Shown here piece after piece: positions 24,573-34,267 of a DNA stretch of 64,000 nt. Position 1 is the first letter of the stretch; each line of letters opens with the position of its first letter. Source of the stretch: Candidatus Saccharibacteria bacterium UBA3218 (lineage in GTDB: Bacteria; Patescibacteriota; Saccharimonadia; Saccharimonadales; Saccharimonadaceae); contig DEWE01000009.1 of the NCBI GenBank assembly GCA_002363125.1, positions 1 to 64,000 of the forward strand, read 5' to 3'. Under the pieces are notes generated by a model. The model worked only from the letters and a program-made list of their open reading frames with translations. It was not told the DNA's origin and searched no databases. A program made the translations under genes and the position numbers.

Positions 24573-25736
24573 ATGGATGATTTTGATTATTTAGGCGAGG
24601 GCAAAGTATACCTGGACAGCGCGTGCCAAAGTTTGAGGCCACGCCGAGTGATTGATGCTTTGAATACTTACTACATAGAACATAATTCTTGTGGTGAACG
24701 TGTAAAATACAAGTGGGGTGTCATTACGGATGAAAAAGTTGAAGAGACTAGGGAACTAGTTTTAAAATATCTAAAATTATCGCCCAGAAAATATACAACA
24801 TCTTTTACACTAAACACGACTTATGGAATTAATTTGATTTTAAATCAATTAGATCCGAAACACTTTAAAAAAGTAATAACGAGCGATATTGAACATAACT
24901 CGCCGTTTCTTGCTACCATGGCATTTAGTAAGCGCACTGGATTAAAGCGCGAGGTAATTAAACGTAACGATGATGGTTCGATAAATCTTGAAGATTGTAA
25001 TTTAGAAAAAGCCGTAGTGGTGCTGAATTGTGCAAGCAATTTTGATGGACGAAAATTATTGAATATAAAAGAGGTGGTAAAAGCCGTACATAAAGCTGGC
25101 GGAATTATCATTATTGATGCGGCGCAGGCTATGGCGCATTCTGTAGATATAGTCCGCGGGGTAGAAGCGGATGCAATATGTTTTTCGGCACATAAATTAT
25201 ATGCTCCGTCACTAGGAGTGATAGTGTGGAGAGACGATTTAATACCAAAACTCGTTGATGGCTTTATTGGTGGTGGCATGGTGGATGATGTTTTAGAAAA
25301 TTCTTACCTACTGTCAGCAGAAAATAAAGAGCATAGATATACTCGATTTGAATCCGGTTTGCAAGCTTGGGGCGAAATAACGGCACTCGGCGAAGCTTTA
25401 AAGTGGCTGATGAAACTACCAAAAAAAGTGTGGCAAAATCTGGAAGATAACACCAACGAATTATATGAATTTTTGAAGGAGTCAAAAAAGGTACATTTAG
25501 TAAACCACGAAGCTAATCCAACAATGTCGTTTTATATAGATGGGTTGGACTCGCATTTGCTTGGTTCAGCTCTATCGCGTGAAGATATTATGGCACGCAC
25601 AGGATATTTTTGTGCACATTACTATTTGGATCATGTACTTGGTTTGCCACCACTTATTAGATTTTCGCTCGGGCTTCACAATAGACCAGAAGATATTGTG
25701 AAAATCAAAAAGGTCATGGAAAAAATTATTTACTAG
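24573..25736 (+). CDS. SufS-like cysteine desulfurase / class V aminotransferase
   Basis: PLP enzyme expected to release sulfur from cysteine. 387 aa. PLP lysine in CFSAHKLYAPSLGV (about 211), PLP-binding Asp/Gln in IIDAAQAMAHS (about 187), and a candidate catalytic Cys in ARTGYFCAHYYL (about 350), matching the RxGxxCA pattern of SufS. No SufU/SufBCD genes are seen nearby, so it may serve Fe-S assembly or thiolation elsewhere, or be a different class V lyase. Start is ATG 24573, 7 nt after TATAAT (24560-24565); an upstream in-frame codon would lie inside the terminator. A second desulfurase (iscS) is at 62221. Confidence 0.75.
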   Translation: MDDFDYLGEGKVYLDSACQSLRPRRVIDALNTYYIEHNSCGERVKYKWGVITDEKVEETRELVLKYLKLSPRKYTTSFTLNTTYGINLILNQLDPKHFKKVITSDIEHNSPFLATMAFSKRTGLKREVIKRNDDGSINLEDCNLEKAVVVLNCASNFDGRKLLNIKEVVKAVHKAGGIIIIDAAQAMAHSVDIVRGVEADAICFSAHKLYAPSLGVIVWRDDLIPKLVDGFIGGGMVDDVLENSYLLSAENKEHRYTRFESGLQAWGEITALGEALKWLMKLPKKVWQNLEDNTNELYEFLKESKKVHLVNHEANPTMSFYIDGLDSHLLGSALSREDIMARTGYFCAHYYLDHVLGLPPLIRFSLGLHNRPEDIVKIKKVMEKIIY

Positions 25737-25754
25737 TGCTAAAATGAATTTATT

Positions 25755-26807
25755 ATGGTGTGTATAGCTGCTTTTATAATACTAGCTCTTGTTGGAGTTT
25801 TTATAGCGATAATCTCAATCTTTAAACCAAAAGTTGGTAAAGCTTACTTAAAAATGCTTAAAAAATCCTGGGGGTGCTTATGGAAAAAAGTAAGATTGCA
25901 AAAATGTGAAACCGGCTTTAAGGATGATGTAAAAAATACTTTGCTCTCCAAAGTCATAATCAGACATCCGAAGTGGGTAAAACCTTTGTCGGTAATAATA
26001 GAAATAATTTCCATAATAATAGTAGCCGTAGTAATATGGGCTATACTTACAGCAATTAAATCTTTGTTGGCCCTATGGGCACTTGGTAGCTGCAACGTAA
26101 CTACCCCATCGGCTTGTTCGCTCGGTTCAGAAATTTGCTCCATAGATGAGAGTGAACCGACTAATGTATTTGAAGCAACTGGGCGATGGTTTACGGAATG
26201 GGGCGAAATTTTTGAGGCTATTCCAGATAAGTTCCGTAGTTATAATGCCGAGGATTATGATTTTGGATATGTTTCTGTAAATACTGGTACTTCCGCGGAT
26301 AGGCCAACTGCAATAGATATTTTCGACCCGGGATGTTCCGTATGCATGGTCTCGTATCGTAAACAAAAAGAAAGTGGATTCTTTGAAAAATATGATACAC
26401 ATTTAGTGCCTTTCGCCATACAAGATACTGATGGAAATTATAAGTTCAAAAATTCTGAAATTATCGTGCGTTATATGTTTGCCGTTGAACAGCTGCGCTC
26501 GGGCTTGGCAGTAGAAATCTTGGATCACATATTCACAGAAAAAAATGAAGATGGCATATCTTATCAAAATTTGTTTAATGAAGATTATTCTAGAGAGGAC
26601 GCCGTAGAGCAAATCGAAAAATGGATAATGGAATCTGGTTTTGATGAAGATGGGCTCAACACGATTCGTAAAATTGCTAATTATCCAGAAACAACCGACA
26701 AGATGAATGCAAACCGCAATATCGTAGAAAATGAGCTTCACGTAAAAGGTATACCGACTATGGTATATGATGGCAAAAAACATACTGGTCTGTACGAAGC
26801 AAAATAA
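25755..26807 (+). CDS. Membrane-anchored thioredoxin-fold protein (DsbA-like)
   Basis: A 350 aa protein with two hydrophobic segments (about 1-22 and 78-105) and an extracytoplasmic thioredoxin-like domain. The candidate redox motif is DPGCSVCMVSYRKQ (CxxC near residue 195), and the cis-Pro loop is VKGIPTMVYDG (about 333). The long helical insertion between them is DsbA-like. It may oxidise or isomerise disulfides in the many exported proteins of this genome, several of which contain cysteines (VanY, cutinase-VWA). ATG lies 9 nt after TAAAAT, with no Shine-Dalgarno. Confidence 0.65.
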   Translation: MVCIAAFIILALVGVFIAIISIFKPKVGKAYLKMLKKSWGCLWKKVRLQKCETGFKDDVKNTLLSKVIIRHPKWVKPLSVIIEIISIIIVAVVIWAILTAIKSLLALWALGSCNVTTPSACSLGSEICSIDESEPTNVFEATGRWFTEWGEIFEAIPDKFRSYNAEDYDFGYVSVNTGTSADRPTAIDIFDPGCSVCMVSYRKQKESGFFEKYDTHLVPFAIQDTDGNYKFKNSEIIVRYMFAVEQLRSGLAVEILDHIFTEKNEDGISYQNLFNEDYSREDAVEQIEKWIMESGFDEDGLNTIRKIANYPETTDKMNANRNIVENELHVKGIPTMVYDGKKHTGLYEAK

Positions 26808-26940
26808 AAAAGTATTTTTTACAACATTTTTTGGGCTACCGAAGTTTTTTAGGTGGAAAACTTTGAGAGAAAATTCTTGACTTTATTGTGCTCGCGATAT
26901 AATATAATATTAATACTATATTTAGACAGGATGCGAGGTA

Positions 26941-27459
26941 ATGTCTGAAATACCAGAAAAACAAATAAAAAGATTGCGAAGTTTACTTGGCGAGGCTGAG
27001 ACTAATTTGTCGGCAGCAAAAGAATTATTGGTTTCTATTTTAGGAGACGGCGAGACTATATCCGCTCCGCGCGAGACCGTAGTTTCTGGTCCGGAAGGTA
27101 AGGTTATTGAGGGGATCTTTGATGGACAAATCATGATCGGTCCTGATGGCAAAAATTATCCAGTACCAGCAAATTACGCGTCTAAATCCAAGCTGGTGGA
27201 GGGCGATATTATGAAATTAACGATCGCCGAGGATGGTAAATTCCTTTATAAACAAATTGGTCCAGTTGAACGTAAGACCGTGATTGGCACCCTCATCCAT
27301 CACGATGATAAATACTTCGTAGAGGTTGGTGGTAAGGAATATCAGATTTTGTATGCTTCAGTGACTTATTTCCATTTGCGTGAAGGGGCGCAAGTTTCAG
27401 TGGTAATTCCAGCTAACAACGAAGAGGCGACCTGGGCTGCAGTAGAAGCGGCACTCTAA
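26941..27459 (+). CDS. Conserved-looking soluble protein of unknown function, dnaX operon
   Basis: 172 aa. An N-terminal helical segment (about 5-35) is followed by a beta-rich part with FDGQIMIGPDGKNYPVP and KLTIAEDGKFLYKQIG, suggesting an OB-like or other small beta domain. No known motif. It has GAGG before the ATG and an extended -10 region (GATATAATATAAT, near 26896-26908). Its stop overlaps the start of dnaX (TAATG), so it is translated with the replication genes and may be linked to them; the function is unknown. Confidence 0.6.
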   Translation: MSEIPEKQIKRLRSLLGEAETNLSAAKELLVSILGDGETISAPRETVVSGPEGKVIEGIFDGQIMIGPDGKNYPVPANYASKSKLVEGDIMKLTIAEDGKFLYKQIGPVERKTVIGTLIHHDDKYFVEVGGKEYQILYASVTYFHLREGAQVSVVIPANNEEATWAAVEAAL

Positions 27460-28778
27460 TGTCTAAAGCTTTATATAGAAAATACAGACCTAAATCTTTG
27501 TCCGAGGTAGTCGGGCAAGATCAAGTAACCAATATTTTAGATAATTCCCTAAAACATGGGAAGATATCACATGCTTATCTTTTTATTGGTCCACGTGGAA
27601 CTGGCAAAACTTCAGTTGCGAGAATTTTTGCTCACGCGGTAAATGGTTTTGAATACGAAATCGAGGATGATTATGTAGATATCGTAGAGATCGATGGCGC
27701 CAGCAATCGTGGAATCGATAACATCCGCGAACTTCGCGAAAAAGCAGTAATCGCTCCAACTAGTGGAAAATATAAGATATACATTATAGATGAAGTACAT
27801 ATGCTCACGAAAGAAGCTTTCAATGCTCTCTTGAAAATCTTAGAAGAACCACCAAAGCATGTAATATTCATTATGGCTACGACAGATGCTTATAAAGTGC
27901 CAGTTACAATTACATCTAGGGCGCAGACTTTTACTTTTAAATTAGCCGACCATGAAGTCATGCTAGAATTTCTACAAAGAGTAGCAAAAAAAGAAAAAAT
28001 AAATATCGACGATGATGCTCTTGACATTATAGTGACGCGGGGCGGTGGATCTTTTAGAGATTCCTTGTCACTCCTTGATCAAATTTCCACATTATCTGAT
28101 AAAAAAATAACCAAAGAAATGGTTATTTTGGCAATGGGCTTACCAGAAGATGAAAAGATTTCGAGTTTGCTGGATGCTTACATGTCTAGTGAGTTGTCTA
28201 AAATTACAAATTCACTAAAAGATTTACTTTCTAGTGGCGTAAAACCAGAGACTATTGCTGAAGAGATAATTGCAAAAATTATCGCGGAGCCAAAGCCAGA
28301 ACTTTTGACTTTACTTTCTAAGCTACCAGAAATAAAGGCACCTTTTGCAGAAGCAAAATTATTGATTGCGCTTACTAGTGATTTAGCTAGTAGCCCAAAC
28401 AAAGCCAAAAATACCCAAAATGGACCAACCAAGTGGCCGAGTGAAGCTCATTTAGATATCAGTTTTGATTGGGATAAATTTATTAGAAAAGTAAAAAATC
28501 TGAATGATGCTATTTATATACAACTTTTAAAAACATCACATGAATTTATTGGTGATATCCTGCATATCTATCCAAAAACTAAAGTGATCAAAACCATTAT
28601 TTCCAAAGACAATAATAAACGAATCCTTGATGAGGCTGCCAATGGTGTGAGAATTGAAATACATGAAGTAGGGGAAAAACCAAGTAATTTCGTGAAAGAT
28701 GAAATGTTAGAAAAAATATCTGGTATAATGGGAGGAGAGGTACAAGATGGAGGAGGAAACCCGTTCGAAAAACAGTAG
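27459..28778 (+). CDS. dnaX: DNA polymerase III subunit gamma/tau, zinc module missing
   Basis: Clamp-loader ATPase. 439 aa. N-terminal LYRKYRPKSLSEVVGQ, Walker A GPRGTGKTSVAR (about 44), then EIDGASNRGIDNIREL (about 76), Walker B IIDEVHMLTKEAFNALLK (about 108) and sensor 1 FIMATTDAYKVP. The four-cysteine zinc module that normally lies between Walker A and the EIDxASN motif is absent: this stretch is only about 20 residues and contains no Cys. Domain III and a short C-terminal part follow. The C-terminus overlaps dnaB by 32 nt. Confidence 0.93.
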   Translation: MSKALYRKYRPKSLSEVVGQDQVTNILDNSLKHGKISHAYLFIGPRGTGKTSVARIFAHAVNGFEYEIEDDYVDIVEIDGASNRGIDNIRELREKAVIAPTSGKYKIYIIDEVHMLTKEAFNALLKILEEPPKHVIFIMATTDAYKVPVTITSRAQTFTFKLADHEVMLEFLQRVAKKEKINIDDDALDIIVTRGGGSFRDSLSLLDQISTLSDKKITKEMVILAMGLPEDEKISSLLDAYMSSELSKITNSLKDLLSSGVKPETIAEEIIAKIIAEPKPELLTLLSKLPEIKAPFAEAKLLIALTSDLASSPNKAKNTQNGPTKWPSEAHLDISFDWDKFIRKVKNLNDAIYIQLLKTSHEFIGDILHIYPKTKVIKTIISKDNNKRILDEAANGVRIEIHEVGEKPSNFVKDEMLEKISGIMGGEVQDGGGNPFEKQ

Positions 28779-30111
28779 TGGCCGTGTGCCACCGCAAGAT
28801 ATCGTGGCAGAGAAGTCTTTGCTTGGCGCTTTGATGATTTCTAATGATGTCTTGCCCGAAGTTCTAAATATTTTGCGCCCACGAGATTTTTATGAAGACC
28901 GTCATCAGATTATTTTTCAAGCGATGTTGGATTTATATGACAAACATCAGCCAGTAGATATACTTACTTTAACTTCGGAGTTAAAATCAAAGAAAAAATT
29001 GAAAGAAATTGGTGGAGCACCATATCTTACTGAGTTATCAAATTTTGTTCCAGCTGCTTCACACGCTAAAGCTTATGCGGATATTATTGAAAAAGCTTCT
29101 GTACGGCGCAGATTAATTAAAGCTGGTACCGAAATAGCTAATAAAGCTTACGAAGATGATGCTAACGCAGACGAACTAATCGGTAAAGCAGAGCGTGAAC
29201 TTTTTGAAGTTTCAGATAAAATTGTCAAAAGTGATTACGTGCCAATGGAAGAGCTCTTAGCTGATGCATTTGATAGAATCGAGGAGCTCCATAAAAATAA
29301 AGGCATTTTACGGGGCCTCAAGACCGGTTTTCGTGATTTAGATAAAAAAACGGCTGGATTCCAAAAAGGTGATCTAATTATCGTTGGCGCACGACCAGCA
29401 ATGGGTAAAACTACTTTTGCTCAAAACTTAGCCTATAATATCGCTAGCATTAATAAAAAAGGTGTTCTATTTTTCTCGATGGAAATGGCGGCAAATGAAA
29501 TTATCGATCGCATAATTTCTGATGTTTCCGGTGTAGATAACTGGAAAATGCGTACGGGTAATTTGTCGGATGAAGAATTTTCTAAAATCGGCGATGCTTT
29601 GGGTGAAATGGATGAAATACCGATCTATATAGACGATACAAGCTCTATGACTATCGTAGAGCTACGCAATAAAGCTCGTCGAGCCATGCATGATCATGAT
29701 ATAGGAGTAATATTAGTGGACTATTTACAGTTGATTTCTGGCTCTGAGCGTTACGCTGGTAATCGTGTCCAAGAAGTTACAGAGATCTCTCGTGGGTTAA
29801 AAATTCTAGCGCGCGAGTTGGAAGTACCAGTGGTGGCCTTGGCGCAGCTATCACGTAATGTGACGGGGCGCGAAGATCCAAGACCAGTGCTTAGTGATCT
29901 TCGTGAATCTGGTTCTATTGAGCAAGATGCGGACCTCGTAATGTTCCTGCATAGACCAGATTATTATAAACAAAATGATGACAATTACGAGGAAACCCAC
30001 ATTACTGAACTATTAATCGCAAAACATCGTCATGGCGCAATAGGAAAGATCGAGCTCTACTTCCACCCAGAGCTACTGCGTTTTATGTCTCTAGATAAAA
30101 CTAGAGAATAG
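28747..30111 (+). CDS. dnaB: Replicative DNA helicase DnaB
   Basis: 454 aa, normal length. N-terminal domain begins near VPPQDIVAEKSLLGALM; the RecA-like domain shows GLKTGFRDLDKKTAGFQKGD, Walker A GARPAMGKTTFAQNLA (about 213), Walker B VILVDYLQLISG (about 318) and the ELEVPVVALAQLSR block. Unwinds DNA at the replication fork. It starts within dnaX, preceded by GGGAGGAGAGG, so the two are coupled. No intein is present. Confidence 0.96.
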   Translation: MEEETRSKNSSGRVPPQDIVAEKSLLGALMISNDVLPEVLNILRPRDFYEDRHQIIFQAMLDLYDKHQPVDILTLTSELKSKKKLKEIGGAPYLTELSNFVPAASHAKAYADIIEKASVRRRLIKAGTEIANKAYEDDANADELIGKAERELFEVSDKIVKSDYVPMEELLADAFDRIEELHKNKGILRGLKTGFRDLDKKTAGFQKGDLIIVGARPAMGKTTFAQNLAYNIASINKKGVLFFSMEMAANEIIDRIISDVSGVDNWKMRTGNLSDEEFSKIGDALGEMDEIPIYIDDTSSMTIVELRNKARRAMHDHDIGVILVDYLQLISGSERYAGNRVQEVTEISRGLKILARELEVPVVALAQLSRNVTGREDPRPVLSDLRESGSIEQDADLVMFLHRPDYYKQNDDNYEETHITELLIAKHRHGAIGKIELYFHPELLRFMSLDKTRE

Positions 30112-30149
30112 GCTGCATACGTTATACATAAGTATGTTATAATACTAAT

Positions 30150-31589
30150 GTGAAGAAAATTATTATTTCTAAACTTTTTTTGTACCGTTATAGGTTTATA
30201 ATCGGTTATATTATTTTGGGGTTGGCTTTTGCGCTGCTAATTATTACTTTGCCAACTTTTGCGCAAAAGGGATTATCTGAGGCAGAAATAAACTCAGCCA
30301 CCAACTCATATTATCTAGGTAAAGATGGAATATTAAATGGCGATTTAGTTAATTTGCCATATAGAATACTACAAAAAATGTCTATTACCTGGTTTGGTTT
30401 ATCTGCCTATACTATAAAATTACCAAGCATAATAATCGGTTTATTCTTTGGACTATTACTAATACTCTTGCTAAACCGGTGGTTTAAAAGCAATGTGTCG
30501 CTCCTTGCTTCGTGTTTTATAGTACTATCTACACCATTCCTATTTTTGGCTGGATCAGGCACTCCGCTCATTATGCTAGTATTCTGGCCGACATTATTAT
30601 TATGGTTGGGATCTAAAATTCAAGGCGAAAAACGCCCGCGCCCAATGTATTGTTTTGCCTTTGCTCTCGCCATGTTGCTCTCTATTTTTACGCCATACAT
30701 GATATATTTTGCAATTTTCTGCGTTTTCTTTGCGCTAATGCAACCACATCTGAGGTTTGTAGTAAAAAGTTTGCCAAAATTACCGATGATAGTTCTTGGG
30801 ATCATGGTAATTTCTGGTTTTGTAGTTCTAGGGATTAGTATCTATAATCACCCGACAACAATTATGGAACTTTTATTTAGTAAAGATTTTCAAATGGGTC
30901 AATTCTTCAATAATATCGCCACTGGTTTTGCCCCAATGTTCTCTTGGCATAATAGTATAGAAAGTGTATTCTTGTCACCATTAATTAGCCTACCAACTTT
31001 TGCTTTAGCTTTAATTGGCTTGTTTTCTACAACCAAAGGTTTCTTCGCTTCGCGCAACTCGATAGCTTCAATTCTAACAGTGTTTTGTTTAGTTATCACT
31101 GGTTTTAATCCGGATTCCGCAATTTTTCTAATCTTGCCACTTTTAATATTGGTTGCACATGGTTTAAAATATCTCCTCGAAAAATGGTATGGCCTTTTCC
31201 CAGAAAACCCGTATGCAAGAATATCGGCATTAATCCCACTCACTATATTATTTAGTCTCATGATTGTTCCTAGTTTATTGCAATACATATATGGTTATCG
31301 CTACAACCCAAATATTGCTAACGAATTTAATAATAATCTAGAGATCATAAAAGAAAATTTGACGGACGAATATCTTTTGGCTACTAAAGATTATGATTTC
31401 TATAAAATTTTAGAAGAAAGCACCGACATAAAAGTAATCGGCGAGCTAGAAAAAGTTGAAAAATTAGCAATAATGGGAGAACTAGAAGAAAAACCAGAAT
31501 ATTATGTTTTGGACAGAATAATAACCTCCCCAATGAGAGATAATTCTGATATAATATATTTATATACTGAAAAAGTGGAAGGAGAATAA
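30150..31589 (+). CDS. Polytopic membrane protein, GT-C glycosyltransferase-like (ArnT/PMT layout)
   Basis: A 479 aa protein with about ten membrane helices and a C-terminal soluble domain of about 95 residues. The N-terminus has LPTFAQKGLSEAEINSATNSYY after helix one, similar in position to the acidic first loop of PMT/ArnT-type GT-C transferases, and KLPSIIIGL fits the next conserved helix start. It may transfer a sugar from a lipid carrier to a surface component. Start is GTG, 6 nt after TATAAT (30138-30143), leaderless. The following ybaB gene has its Shine-Dalgarno inside this gene's end. Confidence 0.55.
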   Translation: MKKIIISKLFLYRYRFIIGYIILGLAFALLIITLPTFAQKGLSEAEINSATNSYYLGKDGILNGDLVNLPYRILQKMSITWFGLSAYTIKLPSIIIGLFFGLLLILLLNRWFKSNVSLLASCFIVLSTPFLFLAGSGTPLIMLVFWPTLLLWLGSKIQGEKRPRPMYCFAFALAMLLSIFTPYMIYFAIFCVFFALMQPHLRFVVKSLPKLPMIVLGIMVISGFVVLGISIYNHPTTIMELLFSKDFQMGQFFNNIATGFAPMFSWHNSIESVFLSPLISLPTFALALIGLFSTTKGFFASRNSIASILTVFCLVITGFNPDSAIFLILPLLILVAHGLKYLLEKWYGLFPENPYARISALIPLTILFSLMIVPSLLQYIYGYRYNPNIANEFNNNLEIIKENLTDEYLLATKDYDFYKILEESTDIKVIGELEKVEKLAIMGELEEKPEYYVLDRIITSPMRDNSDIIYLYTEKVEGE

Positions 31590-31590
31590 T

Positions 31591-31893
31591 ATGGGTCAAA
31601 CAATGGACCAAATGAAATTATTGAATCAGTTACGTAAGGCACAAAAAGAATTGAAAAACGAGATTGTGGAAGTTGAAGCTGGAGATGGTGCTGTAGTGGT
31701 ACAAATTAATGGTGAATTAAAAGTTAAGAAAGTAAAACTTGATCCAGAGAAAATAGATTTTGATGATATACACGAATTGGAGCGCTGGATCGAAAATTGT
31801 ATGCGCGATGGCTTTGCAAAAGCACAGGAAATTGCAACAGATAAAATGAAGCCGCTGATGGGTGGCCTTGGCAATCTTGGTCTTGGAATGTAG
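31591..31893 (+). CDS. Nucleoid-associated protein, YbaB/EbfC family
   Basis: 100 aa, normal size. The YbaB pattern is clear: an N-terminal helix (LLNQLRKAQKELKNEIVEVEAG), a beta region (VVVQINGELKVKKVKLDPE) and a C-terminal helix ending MKPLMGGLGNLGLGM. Binds DNA as a dimer. It is directly followed by recR, the very common ybaB-recR pair. Shine-Dalgarno AAGGAGAA. Confidence 0.92.
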   Translation: MGQTMDQMKLLNQLRKAQKELKNEIVEVEAGDGAVVVQINGELKVKKVKLDPEKIDFDDIHELERWIENCMRDGFAKAQEIATDKMKPLMGGLGNLGLGM

Positions 31894-32499
31894 ATGTTAC
31901 CAAAAGCTTTAGAAAATGTAATTGAAGCGCTTGGGATGTTGCCCGGTGTTGGGCCCCGTACGGCTGAACGATATGCCTATTACCTTTTTAGATCCAATCC
32001 TAAATTGTCTGACAATATAGCTGATGCATTAAATTATTTGCATAGTGGGGTAAAATTATGTCCGGTGACTTTTGCCTTGATTGACGCCGATGAAAATTGC
32101 TCTAAGTATTACGCAGATCCAGAAAGAGATAAGACTACAATCCTAGTAGTGGAGGAACCGCTAGATATTTATGCGATCGAACAAACGCATGGATATAAAG
32201 GAACTTACCATGTGTTAGGTGGCGCCGTTTCGCCAATAGATGGAATTACACCAGATAAGCTACATTTAAAAGAACTAGTTGAGCGCGTAGAAAAAGATAA
32301 GGTAAAGGAAGTCATCATCGCGACAAACCCATCAGTAGAAGGGGAATCTACCGCACTCTTAATCGAAAAAATGTTGCATGAAAAAAATCCAGAATTAAAA
32401 CTCACTAGATTGGCACGTGGATTACCGCTTGGCGTAGACTTGTCTTATGCAGACCAAATTACTTTGTCTGCGGCTTTAGAGAACAGAACGAAGCTTTAA
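31894..32499 (+). CDS. recR: Recombination protein RecR with degenerate zinc finger
   Basis: 201 aa. N-terminal helix-hairpin-helix (LGMLPGVGPRTAERYAYYLF), then a Toprim domain (TTILVVEEPLDIYAIEQTHGYKG, quoted in parts; ATNPSVEGESTALLIEKML). The zinc finger between them normally has two CxxC pairs. Here they read CPVT and CSKY, so only the first Cys of each pair is left and a four-cysteine zinc site cannot form. RecR works with RecO/RecF in gap repair. Starts directly after the ybaB stop. Its stop overlaps the convergent AMP-ligase stop (4 nt, TTAA). Confidence 0.92.
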   Translation: MLPKALENVIEALGMLPGVGPRTAERYAYYLFRSNPKLSDNIADALNYLHSGVKLCPVTFALIDADENCSKYYADPERDKTTILVVEEPLDIYAIEQTHGYKGTYHVLGGAVSPIDGITPDKLHLKELVERVEKDKVKEVIIATNPSVEGESTALLIEKMLHEKNPELKLTRLARGLPLGVDLSYADQITLSAALENRTKL

Positions 32500-34229
32500 T
32501 AATTTTCGAGAGCTTTAAAATCTACTTTTGCGAGTTTGGTTTTTGGTAACTCATCAATAAAGTGAATTTCACGAGGTATTTCGTATTTAGCAAGATATTG
32601 TTTGTAAATATTGCCGAGCTCTTTTTTGATGGCGCGCTCGGAAGCATTTTCGTTTGGAACTACGAATACGACAACCTTTTCACCACGGATCTTGTCTTCA
32701 CGGCCGACTACAGCACAGCTATTTACGTTCTTGCATTTTAATGTGACATCCTCAATATTTGCAGGATATATATTATAACCATTGCTAATAATCATGCGTT
32801 TGAGGCGAGAGCGGAAATGTACTACGCCACGATCATCTATATACCCTATGTCACCAGTGCGAAGATATTCTTTGCCATTTATAGTAATAAAAGCCTCGGC
32901 AGTTTCCTTTGGTTTATTGAGATAACCTTTCATGACAGAAAGGCCTCTTACTAGGATTTCTCCATCTTCACCTAGATCTGCTTCCTTTTTGGTTTGGAGA
33001 TCCATAATAACAACTTCGTTGTCCGGAAGAGGGTATCCTATAGCATCTGGATCTTCAGCAACACTGAGTGGCGAAAAGATGAAACCACCAGAAGCTTCAG
33101 TGAGACCATAGCCATTTTCTATTAAGGCTTTCGAGCCGTGACTCTTCAAAAAACTATTGATCTTTTCTTTACTAGACATACTGACCATATCGCCACCAGA
33201 TACTACAAATTTTACATGCTTCAAGCCGTCTTTTTTGAACTTGATTTTAGTGAGATAATCAAATACGGTTGGTACGCCAACGAGGATATTTACCTTGTAT
33301 TTCGTGATATATTTTTTGAATTTCTTTGGATTAAACTGCGGGATAAGAAAAGATCTGGCCCCGAAATAAAGTGGCATATGAATACAGCAACCTAAGCCAA
33401 AGGCATGAAAATTTGGCAAGAAAGCCATAAAAGAATGGTCTGTCTTAAATAATTCAGGGACAAGATATTTGGCACCTAAAGCTTGGGCGTTGAAATTTAA
33501 GTTCGAGAGCATTATACCTTTAGGTTTACCGGTAGTGCCACCAGAATACATGATGACGGCATCGTCTTCCGAATTTACACGTGCATGAGGATTGCCAACG
33601 AATTTACTCGCTTTTGATAAGAACTGGTCCCAAGTAATAACATGCTGACTTTTGTTGATATGATTCTTGCGACCTTTGGTAAGTTTATAAATTATACGAA
33701 CTATTGTATCCATGGATCTGGTCGGTGAGACAACTATGACCTGCTCGACACTGGTATTTTTGATCACGGCCTCAACCTTAGGATAAGAGATGTCAACACA
33801 GAGAATTATTTTAGATTCTGATTGAATAAGGTAATCTTCGATCTCTTTTGAAGACGATAGTGGGTGAACCATATTCGCCACAGCACCAATTTCGTTGATA
33901 GCATAAAACATATAAATAGCTTCTGGTGTATTCGGCATACAGACAGTGATACGATCGCCCTTTTCGGCGCCTATAGCCCTCAGGGCAGCAGCTACTTTAT
34001 TAATCTTTTTAATTAATTCTTTATAGGTAATTTGTGAATTAAAATATTCTAGGGCTGTATTATGTGGCCATTTACAAGATGACTCGTATACTACATCGTA
34101 CAGGCCACCATCAAAATAATCGATTTGCTTTGGTAATTTGTCAATGTATCCATATTTAGCGCGCTCGATTTTCATGTCTATCTTGCGCAGAGTGTTTTTG
34201 ATCTTTTTATATATAAATTCTAAAGGCAT
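32496..34229 (-). CDS. AMP-binding acyl-CoA (or acyl-acid) ligase
   Basis: A 577 aa ANL-superfamily enzyme that would adenylate a carboxylic acid, probably a fatty acid, and pass it to CoA or another thiol. Motifs: MYSGGTTGKPKGIMLS (P-loop, about 235), ENGYGLTEASGG (about 378), YLRTGDIGYID (about 460) and a C-terminal lysine in LPKTKLAKVDF (about 565). It may activate fatty acids scavenged from a host for phospholipid synthesis, consistent with pgsA and cdsA next door. ATG 7 nt after TATAAT (34237-34242). Divergent from yqeG. Confidence 0.85.
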   Translation of the reverse strand: MPLEFIYKKIKNTLRKIDMKIERAKYGYIDKLPKQIDYFDGGLYDVVYESSCKWPHNTALEYFNSQITYKELIKKINKVAAALRAIGAEKGDRITVCMPNTPEAIYMFYAINEIGAVANMVHPLSSSKEIEDYLIQSESKIILCVDISYPKVEAVIKNTSVEQVIVVSPTRSMDTIVRIIYKLTKGRKNHINKSQHVITWDQFLSKASKFVGNPHARVNSEDDAVIMYSGGTTGKPKGIMLSNLNFNAQALGAKYLVPELFKTDHSFMAFLPNFHAFGLGCCIHMPLYFGARSFLIPQFNPKKFKKYITKYKVNILVGVPTVFDYLTKIKFKKDGLKHVKFVVSGGDMVSMSSKEKINSFLKSHGSKALIENGYGLTEASGGFIFSPLSVAEDPDAIGYPLPDNEVVIMDLQTKKEADLGEDGEILVRGLSVMKGYLNKPKETAEAFITINGKEYLRTGDIGYIDDRGVVHFRSRLKRMIISNGYNIYPANIEDVTLKCKNVNSCAVVGREDKIRGEKVVVFVVPNENASERAIKKELGNIYKQYLAKYEIPREIHFIDELPKTKLAKVDFKALENY

Positions 34230-34236
34230 ATTATAT

Positions 34237-34261
34237 ATTATACTCTATTTTATGCTAAAAT
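34237..34261. promoter_or_regulatory. Divergent leaderless promoters, AMP-ligase and yqeG
   Basis: Minus-strand TATAAT (34237-34242) 7 nt from the AMP-ligase ATG; plus-strand TGCTAAAAT (box 34256-34261) 6 nt from the yqeG ATG. The intergenic region is 38 bp. Confidence 0.7.
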
Positions 34262-34267
34262 AAACAT

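Noticed and set aside
26815..26880. Terminator after the DsbA-like gene
   Set aside because: The AAGTTTT/AAAACTT hairpin has no T-run in the right place; transcription may continue or end elsewhere.
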